This document shows positions 37,257 to 46,387 of a DNA stretch of 64,000 nucleotides, piece by piece. The notes beneath the pieces were generated by a model. That model had not been told where the DNA came from. It made no database searches and was given only the letters and a program-made list of their open reading frames with translations. A program made the translations under genes and the position numbers. Every line of letters starts with the position of its first letter. Position 1 is the first letter of the stretch. This stretch comes from Candidatus Defluviibacillus avedoerensis. GTDB taxonomy: Bacteria; Pseudomonadota; Gammaproteobacteria; Burkholderiales; Burkholderiaceae_C. Where the stretch lies: positions 62,001 through 126,000 of the forward strand of contig JADJBS010000002.1 of NCBI GenBank assembly GCA_016703665.1, in the 5' to 3' direction.

Positions 37257-37891
37257 GGCTGCTGGGCCTCCAGCGCATGCAATTCAGCCAGGGTGTTGGC
37301 ATTGAAGAAGGCCTGCGGGTCGTCCCCGGGCTGGTCAAAAGCCACCACGGCGGTCGGGTGTTGTGCAGTCCAGGCATCGATCTTTCGTCCACCCCCGTGG
37401 GTAAAGCGCACCAGGCTTTCCAGCAAATCAATGCGCATCAGGCAGAACACCGGTTGTGTTCGCAGGCTGGAGATGCCGTCACGGCCTGTCTCGGGTGCCG
37501 CCGCCATGGCAATGTCTGCCCCTTGCTGGCACAGACCGGCTGCCAAGCGCGAAGCCAAGTCAGTGGCAAACAGCGGGGTGTCGCAGGGCACGGTCAGCAA
37601 ATAGGGTGTTTCGCATTGCTCCAACCCGGCCATGAATCCCGCCAGCGGACCAGCAAAGTCAGCCAGCGCATCGGGCCACACAGGCACGCCAAAGGCCTCA
37701 TAGGCTGAGAGGTTGCGGTTGGCGTTGATCATCAGGTGCCCCACCTGCGGCTGCAAGCGCATCAGCGTGTGCAGCGCCAGCGGGATGCCGTTGAAGTTTT
37801 GCAAGCCCTTGTCAATGCCACCCATGCGTTGGCCGCGGCCACCTGCGAGAACCAGGCCGGTGATGTCTTCTGGGGAAATGGTGTCTGTCAA
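37253..37891 (-). CDS. mobA: Molybdenum cofactor guanylyltransferase
   Basis: 212 residues. LVLAGGRGQRMGGIDKGLQNFNG is the nucleotidyl-transfer signature, with VWPDALADFAGPLAGFMAGLE and TVPCDTPLF (GTP/Mg sites). Attaches GMP to Moco to make the MGD form used by DMSO-reductase family enzymes such as nitrate reductase. Starts four bases after moaA and overlaps the GNAT gene. Confidence 0.95.
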   Translation of the reverse strand: MTDTISPEDITGLVLAGGRGQRMGGIDKGLQNFNGIPLALHTLMRLQPQVGHLMINANRNLSAYEAFGVPVWPDALADFAGPLAGFMAGLEQCETPYLLTVPCDTPLFATDLASRLAAGLCQQGADIAMAAAPETGRDGISSLRTQPVFCLMRIDLLESLVRFTHGGGRKIDAWTAQHPTAVVAFDQPGDDPQAFFNANTLAELHALEAQQP

Positions 37892-37895
37892 AGTG

Positions 37896-39001
37896 TCAGC
37901 CTCCGATGTAACTCATTTCAACGCGACGTTCACCTGCGTGTGCGCCCGCAGGCAGACTGGCACGCAATTCGGAATAGCGGTCAGCACGCCCTTGCCAGAT
38001 GTTGCCGATGGCGTTGGCCAGTTCGGCGTCGTCTGCGCCACGTCGAAGCACCTCGCGCAGGTCATGTCCCTGGTGGGCGAACAGGCACAAAAAGATCTTG
38101 CCCTCTGTAGACAGCCGGATGCGGTTGCAGTCCCGGCAAAAGGCTTGCGTGACGCTGCTGATCACACCCACCTCACCGCTGCCATCGGCATACGCCCATC
38201 GCTGGGCGGTTTCGCCTGGAGCTGTGGCTTCCAGGGCTTTCAAAGGCCATTCGGCACGCAGCATGTCAATGACCTGGGCAGAGGGCAAGACCTCGTCCAT
38301 GCACCAGCCGTTGGTGGCCCCCACGTCCATGTATTCAATGAAGCGCAGGGACACTCCCGTGCCCTTGAAGTTCCGGGCCATGGGAATGATTTCCTGCTCG
38401 TTGGTACCGCGCTTGACCACCATGTTGACCTTGATGTCGGTCAAACCTGCTACCTTGGCTGCTTCAATCCCAGCCAGGACATCTGCCACTGGAAAGTCAA
38501 CATCGTTCATCTGGCGAAAGATGGCATCGTCCAGGCCGTCCAGACTCACGGTCACGCGGTTCAGGCCTGCCGCCTTCAAGGCTCTAGCCTTTCGTGAGAG
38601 AAGGGACCCGTTGGTAGTGAGCGTCAAATCCAGCGGCTTGCCCTCGGTTGTTCGCAATTGGGCTAACTGGGCTATCAAGGCCTCCAGGTTCTTGCGAAGC
38701 AGGGGCTCACCCCCGGTCAAGCGGATTTTTGAACTCCATGCGCCACAAACAGACGAGCCAAGCGGGTGATCTCTTCAAAACTTAACAGGCTGGTGTGCGG
38801 CAGGTACTTGTGGTCTTTGTCAAACACCTCTTTGGGCATGCAATAGCTGCAGCGGAAGTTGCAGCGGTCCGTCACACTGATGCGCAAATCGCGCAAAGGA
38901 CGCCCCAGCGTGTCGATCAGCTGGCCTGTGACAGGCACGGGCGCGACAGACGCATGCAGCAGATGCCTTTCGTCCAGAACCGGGATGATGCGCGAAACCA
39001 T
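37896..39001 (-). pseudogene. moaA: GTP 3',8-cyclase MoaA, one frameshift
   Basis: Radical-SAM enzyme for the first step of molybdopterin synthesis. The N-terminal part from ATG 39001 has RDLRISVTDRCNFRCSYCMP (CX3CX2C). The frame breaks after HGVQK at an A5 run (T5 at 38726-38730 on the plus strand); one extra A restores QKIRLTGGEPLLRKNLEAL and the rest of the protein, with the second cluster in AFCRDCNRIRLSTEGKIFLCLF and the end EMSYIGG. Everything else is intact, and it heads a conserved Moco operon, so a base-calling deletion is the likeliest cause. Confidence 0.92.
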
Positions 39002-39078
39002 TTGTCTCCACTTTTGGGGGTAGCCCTCCATCATATTCGGGCAGCCCAGCGTACAATCCTGTTTTTGGAGCTTGTCCC

Positions 39079-40554
39079 ATGCGTCTTTTAGGCAAAGCGC
39101 TCACCTTCGATGATGTTTTGTTGGTGCCAGCGTACTCCCAGGTCCTTCCCAAGGATACTTCTCTCTCCACCCCCTTTTCCCGCAATATCCGCCTCAACTT
39201 GCCCCTGGTCTCTGCGGCCATGGACACTGTGACCGAGGCGCGCTTGGCCATTGCCATTGCACAAGAGGGCGGGATCGGCATCGTGCACAAAAACCTCACA
39301 GCGCAACAACAGGCAGCCGAAGTGGCCCGCGTCAAGCGTTACGAGAGCGGTGTGCTGCGCGACCCGGTCATCATCACCCCCACGCACACGGTGCGCGAAG
39401 TCATGGCCATGCAGGAACAGCTGGGTATTTCGGGCTTTCCTGTGTGTGATGGCGGCAAGGTCGTCGGCATTGTCACAGGGCGTGACTTACGCTTTGAAAC
39501 CCGTTACGACGTCCCTGTCAGTCAGATCATGACACCGCGCGAAAAGCTGGTTACCGTCAGTGACAAGGACAATACCACCCCTGCTCAGGCGATGGCGCTA
39601 CTGAATAAGCACAAGCTGGAACGCATCTTGGTCGTCAACGATGCCTTTGAGCTGAAAGGCCTGATTACCGTCAAAGACATCACCAAGCAGACCAGTTTCC
39701 CCAATGCTGCACGTGATGTGTCTGGCCGCTTGCGTGTAGGCGCGGCAGTGGGCGTGGGCGAGGGTACTGAAGAGCGTGTCGAAGCGCTTGTCAAGGCTGG
39801 TGTGGATGCGATCGTCGTCGATACAGCCCACGGCCACAGCCACGGCGTGATTGAGCGTGTGCGTTGGGTGAAACGCAATTACCCGCAAATCGACGTGATC
39901 GGCGGCAACATTGCCACGGGTGCTGCGGCCCTGGCGTTGGCCGAAGCAGGCGCGGATGCGGTCAAGGTTGGCATTGGCCCGGGCTCCATTTGCACCACCC
40001 GCATTGTCGCTGGCGTGGGCGTGCCGCAAATCACCGCCATCGACAATGTGGCCACGGCTTTGCGCGGCTCGGGCATTCCTTTGATTGCGGACGGTGGCAT
40101 CCGCTACAGCCGCGACATTGCCAAGGCGATTGCTGCAGGTGCCAGCACGGTGATGATGGGTGGCATGTTTGCGGGCACGGAGGAAGCCCCAGGCGAAATC
40201 GTGCTGTACCAGGGACGCAGCTACAAAAGCTACCGTGGCATGGGCAGCATCGGTGCCATGCAGCAAGGCAGTGCTGACCGATACTTTCAAGAGTCCAGCA
40301 CCGGCAACCCGAATGCCGACAAGCTGGTGCCTGAAGGCATCGAAGGCCGTGTACCTTACAAAGGTTCGATGGTGTCCATTGTTTACCAGATGGCGGGTGG
40401 CGTGCGCGCCAGCATGGGTTACTGCGGCTGCGCCACAATTGATGACATGAAGACCAAGGCCGAATTTGTGCAGATCACGGCCGCTGGTATGCGCGAAAGC
40501 CATGTCCATGACGTACAGATCACGAAAGAAGCCCCCAATTACCGAGCGGATTGA
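39079..40554 (+). CDS. guaB: Inosine-5'-monophosphate dehydrogenase
   Basis: 491 residues. (beta/alpha)8 barrel interrupted by two CBS domains (about residues 95-205). The active-site loop GIGPGSICTTRIVAGVG holds the catalytic Cys, followed by ADGGIRYSRDIAKAIAAGASTVMMGG and the flap YRGMGSIGAM. Oxidises IMP to XMP, first step of GMP synthesis; guaA is 1.4 kb downstream. Confidence 0.97.
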   Translation: MRLLGKALTFDDVLLVPAYSQVLPKDTSLSTPFSRNIRLNLPLVSAAMDTVTEARLAIAIAQEGGIGIVHKNLTAQQQAAEVARVKRYESGVLRDPVIITPTHTVREVMAMQEQLGISGFPVCDGGKVVGIVTGRDLRFETRYDVPVSQIMTPREKLVTVSDKDNTTPAQAMALLNKHKLERILVVNDAFELKGLITVKDITKQTSFPNAARDVSGRLRVGAAVGVGEGTEERVEALVKAGVDAIVVDTAHGHSHGVIERVRWVKRNYPQIDVIGGNIATGAAALALAEAGADAVKVGIGPGSICTTRIVAGVGVPQITAIDNVATALRGSGIPLIADGGIRYSRDIAKAIAAGASTVMMGGMFAGTEEAPGEIVLYQGRSYKSYRGMGSIGAMQQGSADRYFQESSTGNPNADKLVPEGIEGRVPYKGSMVSIVYQMAGGVRASMGYCGCATIDDMKTKAEFVQITAAGMRESHVHDVQITKEAPNYRAD

Positions 40555-40605
40555 TACAGAAGTCACATATTTTGGCTCAATTGGGGTTCGCCTGAGAGGT
40601 TGCCC

Positions 40606-40647
40606 CTGCAGACTGGTGTACAAACCGGAGTCCTTACACCACTGCAG
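40606..40647 (+). promoter_or_regulatory. 5' leader hairpin overlapping the BON/LysM gene ribosome site
   Basis: Arms 40606-40620 and 40635-40647 pair over 13 base pairs with a two-base bulge (CTGCAG..TGGTGTA with TACACCACTGCAG). The 3' arm contains the first bases of the GCAGGAG ribosome site (to 40650) of the gene starting at 40657, so folding would limit translation. No T-run follows, so it is not a terminator of guaB. Confidence 0.5.
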
Positions 40648-40656
40648 GAGAATTTC

Positions 40657-41154
40657 ATGGGAATGATTTCATTTTTTAAAGAAGCTGGCGAAAAATTGTT
40701 TGGCAAGAAGCCAGAGGTGGCTGCAGCTGTTGCCGAGCCCAGCAACGAAGAAAAGGCCGCTGCGGCCAACGCGGCGGCGTCTGATGCCATCAAGACTTAT
40801 CTGCGTTCGCAAAACCTGCCTGCAGATGACCTGAACATTACCTTCAGTGGTGCTGATCAGATCGTGACCGTTGCCGGCTTGGTGGACAGTCAGGCAACGC
40901 AAGAGAAGATCGTACTGTGCTGCGGCAATGTGCACGGTGTAGCCGGTGTCGCTGACGAAATGCAATGTGCCGAACCTGCTGACCAGTGCACCTACCACAT
41001 GGTTGTGTCGGGTGACAACCTGTCCAAGATCGCCAAGGCTGTTTATGGCGATGCCAACAAGTACCCCGTTATTTTTGAAGCCAACAAGCCCATGTTGACG
41101 CATCCAGACAAAATTTATCCTGGTCAAAATCTGCGTTGCCCACCATTGGCGTGA
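40657..41154 (+). CDS. BON- and LysM-domain protein (YgaU/Kbp-like)
   Basis: 165 residues from ATG 40657 (MGMISFFKEAGEKLFG). A BON domain at about 45-95 and a C-terminal LysM domain (YHMVVSGDNLSKIAKAVYGDANKYPVIFEANKPML...HPDKIYPGQNLRCP). This is the layout of E. coli YgaU/Kbp, a cytoplasmic potassium-binding protein; the same role here is inferred. No signal peptide. The gene is followed by a clear terminator. Confidence 0.88.
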   Translation: MGMISFFKEAGEKLFGKKPEVAAAVAEPSNEEKAAAANAAASDAIKTYLRSQNLPADDLNITFSGADQIVTVAGLVDSQATQEKIVLCCGNVHGVAGVADEMQCAEPADQCTYHMVVSGDNLSKIAKAVYGDANKYPVIFEANKPMLTHPDKIYPGQNLRCPPLA

Positions 41155-41182
41155 CGATTCAACCTGTTTTTAGGGTACAAAA

Positions 41183-41208
41183 GGGTCAGCAAATGCTGGC
41201 CCTTTTTT
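41183..41208 (+). terminator. Rho-independent terminator after the BON/LysM gene
   Basis: Stem GGGTCAGC (41183-41190) with GCTGGCCC (41195-41202), loop AAAT, followed at once by six T (41203-41208). One G-T wobble. Confidence 0.9.
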
Positions 41209-41227
41209 ATTGATCGCCGACAAACCC

Positions 41228-41896
41228 ATGAGCACCACGCCAACCGCCGCAACACCCGTGCATGCAGTCAAGCTGGCCTTGCCTATGGCACTGTTTTTTG
41301 CCTTTTGTGCGGTTGCGATGCTGGCAGCCTCAGCCTGGGTTTGGCAGAAAACACTGCGTGATGAGTACCAGGCATCGTCCCTGCGAGTGGCAAGTCTGTT
41401 CGAGGTCAGCTTGCAAAACGCCATGCTCAAGCGTGACCTGGCTGGCATCAGCGACATGGTGGCAGCCGCTGCCAGGCTTGAAGGCATGCGAGACGCCTTT
41501 CTGCTCAATAACGCGGGTCAAATTCGCTTTGCCTCCAACATGGGCAACCTCGGCAACAGCGAAGAAGAAACCCTGCATGGTCTGTGCCTGCAAAAGGCCT
41601 GTGGCGAAATCTCTGGCCCCAAAGCAGTTTGGGAGAACTCGGCACTGTCCTCTGGTTTGAGTGTCATTTATCCCGTCAAAAACCAGGAGCGCTGTGCGGC
41701 CTGCCATGGCAAGACAAATATCAACCCGGTCAACGGGGTGCTTGTTCTCAAGTTTGACCCGGCGCCCAGCGCCTTGCAAACAGCTGCACAGCTGGGCATC
41801 TGGTTGCTGCCCTCCATGATGGCCGCCCTGAGTGTGCTGGCACTCGCCATGCGCTGGATTTTGAAGCCTGACCCCATCGGCGACAATCAGGCCTGA
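41228..41896 (+). CDS. Membrane protein with periplasmic haem c motif
   Basis: 222 residues from ATG 41228. One membrane helix at about residues 18-40, a periplasmic domain of roughly 150 residues, and a second helix near 185-205 ending in a short cytoplasmic tail. The periplasmic part ends with ERCAACHGKTNINPVNGVL, a CXXCH haem c site set as in Tll0287/DUF3365-like sensory domains. No kinase, cyclase or methyl-accepting domain follows, so it looks like a bare sensor or redox protein. Conserved function not known to me. It lies between the BON/LysM gene terminator and guaA. Confidence 0.7.
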   Translation: MSTTPTAATPVHAVKLALPMALFFAFCAVAMLAASAWVWQKTLRDEYQASSLRVASLFEVSLQNAMLKRDLAGISDMVAAAARLEGMRDAFLLNNAGQIRFASNMGNLGNSEEETLHGLCLQKACGEISGPKAVWENSALSSGLSVIYPVKNQERCAACHGKTNINPVNGVLVLKFDPAPSALQTAAQLGIWLLPSMMAALSVLALAMRWILKPDPIGDNQA

Positions 41897-41920
41897 CAGA
41901 TTTTTTCTCTCTCGCCATCC

Positions 41921-43534
41921 ATGCAGCACCAGAAAATACTCATTCTCGATTTTGGCTCCCAGGTTACCCAGCTGATTGCCCGCCGCGTTCGCGAATCTCA
42001 CGTGTACTGCGAGGTCCACCCCTGTGATGTGAGCGACGACTGGGTGCGCGACTATGCTAAAGACGGCACGCTCAAAGGCGTCATCCTGTCAGGTAGTCAT
42101 GCCAGCGTCTATGAAGAAACCACCGACAAGGCGCCACAAGCTGTGTTTGACCTTGGTGTGCCGGTGCTGGGTATCTGCTACGGCATGCAGACCATGGCGC
42201 ACCAGCTGGGCGGGAAGGTCGAAGGCGGACACCAGCGTGAGTTTGGCTTTGCGGCTGTGCGCGCGCGTGGTCATACAGCGCTGCTGAAAGACATTGCCGA
42301 CTTCACCACGCCCGACGGCCACGGCATGCTTAACGTGTGGATGAGTCATGGCGACAAAGTGACCGAAATGCCACCCGGCTTCAAGCTGATGGCGTCCACA
42401 GATTCCTGCCCGATTGCAGGCATGGCTGATGAGGCCAGGCGCTTCTATGCTGTGCAGTTTCACCCGGAAGTCACCCACACAGTGCAAGGCCACGCCCTGT
42501 TGGAGCGATTTGTGATCGGCATCTGTGGCGCCAGCCCAGACTGGGTCATGCGTGACCACATTGCCGAGGCTGTAGCCGCCATCAAGGCGCAGGTGGGCGA
42601 TGAGGAAGTCATCCTGGGACTCTCGGGTGGTGTCGATTCCTCTGTGGCTGCTGCACTCATCCACCGCGCCATCGGCGACCAGTTGACCTGCGTGTTTGTC
42701 GATCATGGCTTGTTGCGCCTGAACGAAGGTGACATGGTCATGGACATGTTCGTGGGCAAGCTGCACGCCAAAGTCGTCCGTGTCGATGCCGAGGCCCAAT
42801 TTCTGGGTCACCTGGCTGGTGTGACCGATCCTGAGGCCAAGCGCAAGATCATAGGGCGCGAGTTTGTGGAAGTGTTCAAGGCAGAAGCAGCCAAACTCAA
42901 GAACGATCAGTCCCGCCACGTGGCTTGGCTGGCCCAGGGCACCATTTATCCCGACGTGATCGAATCCGGCGGCGCCAAAAGCAAAAAAGCCGTCACCATC
43001 AAGAGCCATCACAACGTGGGTGGTTTGCCAGAGCAGTTGGGCCTCAAATTGCTGGAGCCCCTGCGCGACCTGTTCAAGGACGAGGTTCGCGAACTGGGCG
43101 TGGCGCTCGGACTGCCCCATGACATGGTTTACCGCCATCCGTTCCCAGGCCCAGGACTGGGCGTGCGCATTCTGGGCGAAGTCAAGAAAGACTATGCCGA
43201 CTTGTTGCGTCGGGCAGATGCCATCTTTATTGAGGAACTGCGCAATTTCAAGGACGAAACCACAGGCAAAACTTGGTACGACCTCACCAGCCAGGCCTTC
43301 ACCGTGTTTTTGCCGGTCAAGAGCGTGGGTGTTATGGGGGACGGTCGCACGTATGACTATGTGGTGGCCCTGCGCGCCGTACAGACCAGCGACTTCATGA
43401 CGGCAGATTGGGCAGAACTGCCCTATGCGCTACTCAAGAAGGTGTCTGGCCGCATCATCAACGAAGTACGCGGCATCAACCGGGTGACCTACGACGTATC
43501 GAGCAAACCGCCTGCCACCATTGAGTGGGAGTGA
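41921..43534 (+). CDS. guaA: GMP synthase (glutamine-hydrolysing)
   Basis: 537 residues. N-terminal class I glutaminase with the catalytic Cys in GICYGMQ and the His/Glu in QFHPEVTHT. The ATP-pyrophosphatase P-loop is GLSGGVDSSV, and the C-terminal dimerisation domain has HPFPGPGLGVRILGE and ends in ISSKPPATIEWE-type (here VSSKPPATIEWE). Converts XMP to GMP. Ends in a 13-bp hairpin at 43544-43573. Confidence 0.97.
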   Translation: MQHQKILILDFGSQVTQLIARRVRESHVYCEVHPCDVSDDWVRDYAKDGTLKGVILSGSHASVYEETTDKAPQAVFDLGVPVLGICYGMQTMAHQLGGKVEGGHQREFGFAAVRARGHTALLKDIADFTTPDGHGMLNVWMSHGDKVTEMPPGFKLMASTDSCPIAGMADEARRFYAVQFHPEVTHTVQGHALLERFVIGICGASPDWVMRDHIAEAVAAIKAQVGDEEVILGLSGGVDSSVAAALIHRAIGDQLTCVFVDHGLLRLNEGDMVMDMFVGKLHAKVVRVDAEAQFLGHLAGVTDPEAKRKIIGREFVEVFKAEAAKLKNDQSRHVAWLAQGTIYPDVIESGGAKSKKAVTIKSHHNVGGLPEQLGLKLLEPLRDLFKDEVRELGVALGLPHDMVYRHPFPGPGLGVRILGEVKKDYADLLRRADAIFIEELRNFKDETTGKTWYDLTSQAFTVFLPVKSVGVMGDGRTYDYVVALRAVQTSDFMTADWAELPYALLKKVSGRIINEVRGINRVTYDVSSKPPATIEWE

Positions 43535-43543
43535 TGAACAGTG

Positions 43544-43573
43544 ATTTCAAGACGCTCAGCAGCGTCTTGAAAT
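43544..43573. terminator. Hairpin between convergent guaA and fixX
   Basis: Perfect 13-bp stem (43544-43556 with 43561-43573, core TCAAGACGCT) with loop CAGC. No strong T-run on either side, but it lies between two convergent gene ends and probably acts as a bidirectional terminator or RNA-end stabiliser. Confidence 0.6.
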
Positions 43574-43640
43574 TCGCCAGATGCCATTGAAAACCACGAT
43601 GTTCAGTGAACCTGTGTTTACGCTGATGGCGCAGTAAGAC

Positions 43641-43940
43641 TCAGCCAAACTTGAACAAAATGCCGTGACCGCCGCGTGGGTACTCCCAGTCCACATTGGT
43701 ATGTTCGCTGCAGATGATGCGGCAACTTCCACACTCCAGGCAGCCGTCGGTGATCAGTGTGACGCTTCCATTGCCTTCGGTCTTGTAGCAGGAGGCGGGG
43801 CAAACATAGGTGCAGCTCTTGTCCACGCATATGTTGGTGCAGGTATTGGCATCCTTGATTTTGATGTGGGGTCGACCCGCATCGACCCGATAGCGGTTCT
43901 GGAAGAGTTTGTCTTCAACGTTCAAAGCTATCGCGCTCAT
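43641..43940 (-). CDS. fixX: Ferredoxin-like protein FixX
   Basis: 99 residues from ATG 43940, which overlaps the fixC stop (ATGA). Iron-sulfur ligands are in CTYVCPASCY and CLECGSCRIICSEH, and the tail WEYPRGGHGILFKFG is the FixX hallmark. Partner of FixC in passing electrons from electron-bifurcating FixAB to ferredoxin or flavodoxin for nitrogenase. Confidence 0.95.
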   Translation of the reverse strand: MSAIALNVEDKLFQNRYRVDAGRPHIKIKDANTCTNICVDKSCTYVCPASCYKTEGNGSVTLITDGCLECGSCRIICSEHTNVDWEYPRGGHGILFKFG

Positions 43941-45247
43941 CGTATGGCCTTCCACAGTTTGTAGGCGTCACCCACCAGCCCGGTGAGCTTGCGGGTTTGA
44001 CGGAAGTTCGCAAATATTTCGCGCTCTTTCGTCTTCTTGTCGACACCATCCACCGTGATCATGGTGCGTGCTGCTTGAGCCAGCATGTCCGGATAGCTGG
44101 TGAAAAACTGCGGGTTCTTGTGCAGCACGGCCGGCATGTCGCGGTATTTGTACAGGTCCTTCATCACAAAGCTGGCGTCCAGTGCCTTCTTGTAGCCCGC
44201 CAGCGCCGCAGCCTTGAAGCCCTTGCCCGCGGCCTTGGCGGCAATGGCGGTTTCGGCGGCCAAACGGCCCGTGGTCATGGCCAGGTTAGAGCCTTCGCGG
44301 TGTACCGCATTCACAAACCCGCCCGAATCACCCACGATCATCCAGCCGTTGCCATAAATCTGCGGAATGGCGTGAAAGCCACCTTCAGGAATCAGGTGAG
44401 CGCAATATTCCTTCATCTCGCCGCCCTCGATCAGCGGTGCAATGGAAGGATGGCGCTTCATCTGGTCCAGTAGGGCATAAGGGGTGGTCTTGTTCGGATT
44501 GCCCTTGAAGTCGCTCAGCATGCAGCCCACCCCTATCGTGATGGACTCTTTGTTGGTATAGAGAAAGCCAGTGCCCATCATGCCGTCGGTGATGCGCCCC
44601 ACCATCTCGATCACCACCCCGGATTCTTCACCGATGTTGAAGCGCTGGCGAATCGTGTCTTCGGGCATGAACAGGATTTCCTTGACGGCCAGTGCCACAT
44701 TGCCAGCGGGGATTTCCGGATGGAAGCCCGCCTTGCGAGCCAGCGTTGAGTTCACACCATCGGCCAGAATCACCACATCGGCAAACACATCGCCGTGCAG
44801 GCGGTCGCACTGCACACCCACCACCTGGTCGCCGTCCATGATCAACTCGTTCACTGTGGTTTCACAAATCAGCAGCGCACCGGCCTCACGCACCTTGGCG
44901 CTGAACCACTTGTCAAACTGCGCACGCAAAATCGTGTACCGGTTGTAGGGCGGCTTGTTGTATTCCTCGCTGCGGATGTGCGTTCCGACAAAGGAGTTTT
45001 CGTCCAGCACCCACATACGCTGCTCGATGATGTGGCGCTCCAGCGGCGCATCGTCGCGAAAGTCGGGAATGATTTCCTCCAGCGCCTTGGCGTAAAGAAT
45101 TGCGCCCTGCACATTCTTGCTGCCAGGGTATTCGCCGCGCTCGATCTGCAGCACCTTGAGTCCGGCCTTGGCCAAGGTATAGGCACATGCATTGCCCGAG
45201 GGGCCTGCGCCGACCACGATGGCATCGAATTGAGATGGTTTTTTCAT
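43937..45247 (-). CDS. fixC: FixC, ETF-quinone oxidoreductase-like flavoprotein
   Basis: 436 residues. FAD-binding GxGxxG in VVGAGPSGNACAYTLAKAGL at the N-terminus, ILADGVNSTLARKAG, and IVGDSGGFVNAVHREGSNLA near the second FAD contact. Membrane-associated, receives electrons from FixAB and reduces quinone while FixX reduces ferredoxin. 18 bases downstream of fixB. Confidence 0.95.
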   Translation of the reverse strand: MKKPSQFDAIVVGAGPSGNACAYTLAKAGLKVLQIERGEYPGSKNVQGAILYAKALEEIIPDFRDDAPLERHIIEQRMWVLDENSFVGTHIRSEEYNKPPYNRYTILRAQFDKWFSAKVREAGALLICETTVNELIMDGDQVVGVQCDRLHGDVFADVVILADGVNSTLARKAGFHPEIPAGNVALAVKEILFMPEDTIRQRFNIGEESGVVIEMVGRITDGMMGTGFLYTNKESITIGVGCMLSDFKGNPNKTTPYALLDQMKRHPSIAPLIEGGEMKEYCAHLIPEGGFHAIPQIYGNGWMIVGDSGGFVNAVHREGSNLAMTTGRLAAETAIAAKAAGKGFKAAALAGYKKALDASFVMKDLYKYRDMPAVLHKNPQFFTSYPDMLAQAARTMITVDGVDKKTKEREIFANFRQTRKLTGLVGDAYKLWKAIR

Positions 45248-45265
45248 GACATGGCTCCGTTTAGG

Positions 45266-46387
45266 CTAGGCCACTTGGCGCATGCGCAGGGCCAGATGGG
45301 CGGCAAAGGCCTGAGTAAGTGCAGGCAATACCTGAATGGCATTGCCCACAATGCCGTAATGCGCAAAGTCAAATATGGGGGCATTGGCATCGGTGTTGAT
45401 GGCCACGATCACGTCCGACGCCTCGCAGCCCACGCGGTGCTGTACCGCACCGGAAATTCCAGCGGCGATGTAGAGCTTGGGCCGTACCGTCTTGCCGGTC
45501 TGCCCCACCTGACGGTCGGCTTCGACCCATCCAGCCTGAACACAGGGGCGAGTGGCACCTACTTCGCCTCCAAGCACTCGGGCCAGCTCGAACACCAGCT
45601 TGAAGTTCTCCGGCGTCTTCAGGCCCTTTCCCCCGCTGACAATGACATCTGCATAGGGCAGGTTGATTTTGTTGCTGTGGGCGTCTGCAATGAAGTCCAG
45701 CAGCTTGGTGACGATTTGCGTTTCCACCAGTCCCAGCGTGTCGTAGCTGGTGGTGCCGCAGCGCGCAGTGTCAGCCCGTGGCATCTCCATCACCCGCGGA
45801 CGCACTGTGGCCATTTGGGGCCGGTAGGCCAAGGTCATGATGGTGCAGTAGAGCGAGCCGCCAAAGGTGGGTCGGGTGGCGGCCAGTGCCTTGCTGGTGG
45901 GGTCTATGCGCAACTCGGTGCAGTCGGCCGTCAGACCTGTGAGCAAAGTGGTTGCGACAGAACCGGCCAGGTCCCGCCCCTGAGACGTGGCGCCCAGCAA
46001 CAAAATCTCGGGCTTGTACTTGTTCACCAGATCGGTGAGTCCCTTGGTAAAGGGCTCGTTGCGGTAACCCTTTAAGACCGGGTCTGGCATCAGGTAAGCG
46101 TGGTCAGCGCCGAAGCTGAAGGCCTCGCTGGCGAACTTCTCCAGGCCCTCGTCGGCACCACCCAAAATGACAGCACTGACCGGACAACCCAGTTGGTCGG
46201 CCAGCTTGCGCGCCTCTCCCACCAGTTCCCAGGACACGCTGTGCACATGGCCACGGTCATGCTCAATATAGACCCAAACGCCTTTGTAGGCTTTGAGTTC
46301 TTCCGACAGTTCCAGGTTACGCCCACGCCCGGCAGTGGGTCGCGCGGGCCCAGCAACATGGGTAGCAGGTACAGGTGCTTGGCTCAT
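45266..46387 (-). CDS. fixB: Electron transfer flavoprotein alpha subunit FixB
   Basis: 373 residues. The C-terminal FAD domain shows IVSGGKGLKTPENFKLVFELARVLGGEVGATRP (read VIVSGGKGL), GQTGKTVRPKLYIAAGISGAVQH and INTDANAPIFDFAHYGIVGN. The N-terminal extension (about 25 residues plus the VYIEHDRGHVHSVSWELVGEA region) fits FixB rather than housekeeping EtfA. Its ATG overlaps the fixA stop (ATGA). Confidence 0.95.
   Translation of the reverse strand: MSQAPVPATHVAGPARPTAGRGRNLELSEELKAYKGVWVYIEHDRGHVHSVSWELVGEARKLADQLGCPVSAVILGGADEGLEKFASEAFSFGADHAYLMPDPVLKGYRNEPFTKGLTDLVNKYKPEILLLGATSQGRDLAGSVATTLLTGLTADCTELRIDPTSKALAATRPTFGGSLYCTIMTLAYRPQMATVRPRVMEMPRADTARCGTTSYDTLGLVETQIVTKLLDFIADAHSNKINLPYADVIVSGGKGLKTPENFKLVFELARVLGGEVGATRPCVQAGWVEADRQVGQTGKTVRPKLYIAAGISGAVQHRVGCEASDVIVAINTDANAPIFDFAHYGIVGNAIQVLPALTQAFAAHLALRMRQVA

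Noticed and set aside
42089..43138. Antisense frame of 349 codons inside guaA
   Set aside because: guaA is certain and conserved; the antisense product is His/Gln-rich noise.
43544..43573. Mobile-element inverted repeat at the guaA-fixX junction
   Set aside because: The 13-bp hairpin with a four-base loop between convergent genes fits a terminator; no transposase or target duplication is nearby.
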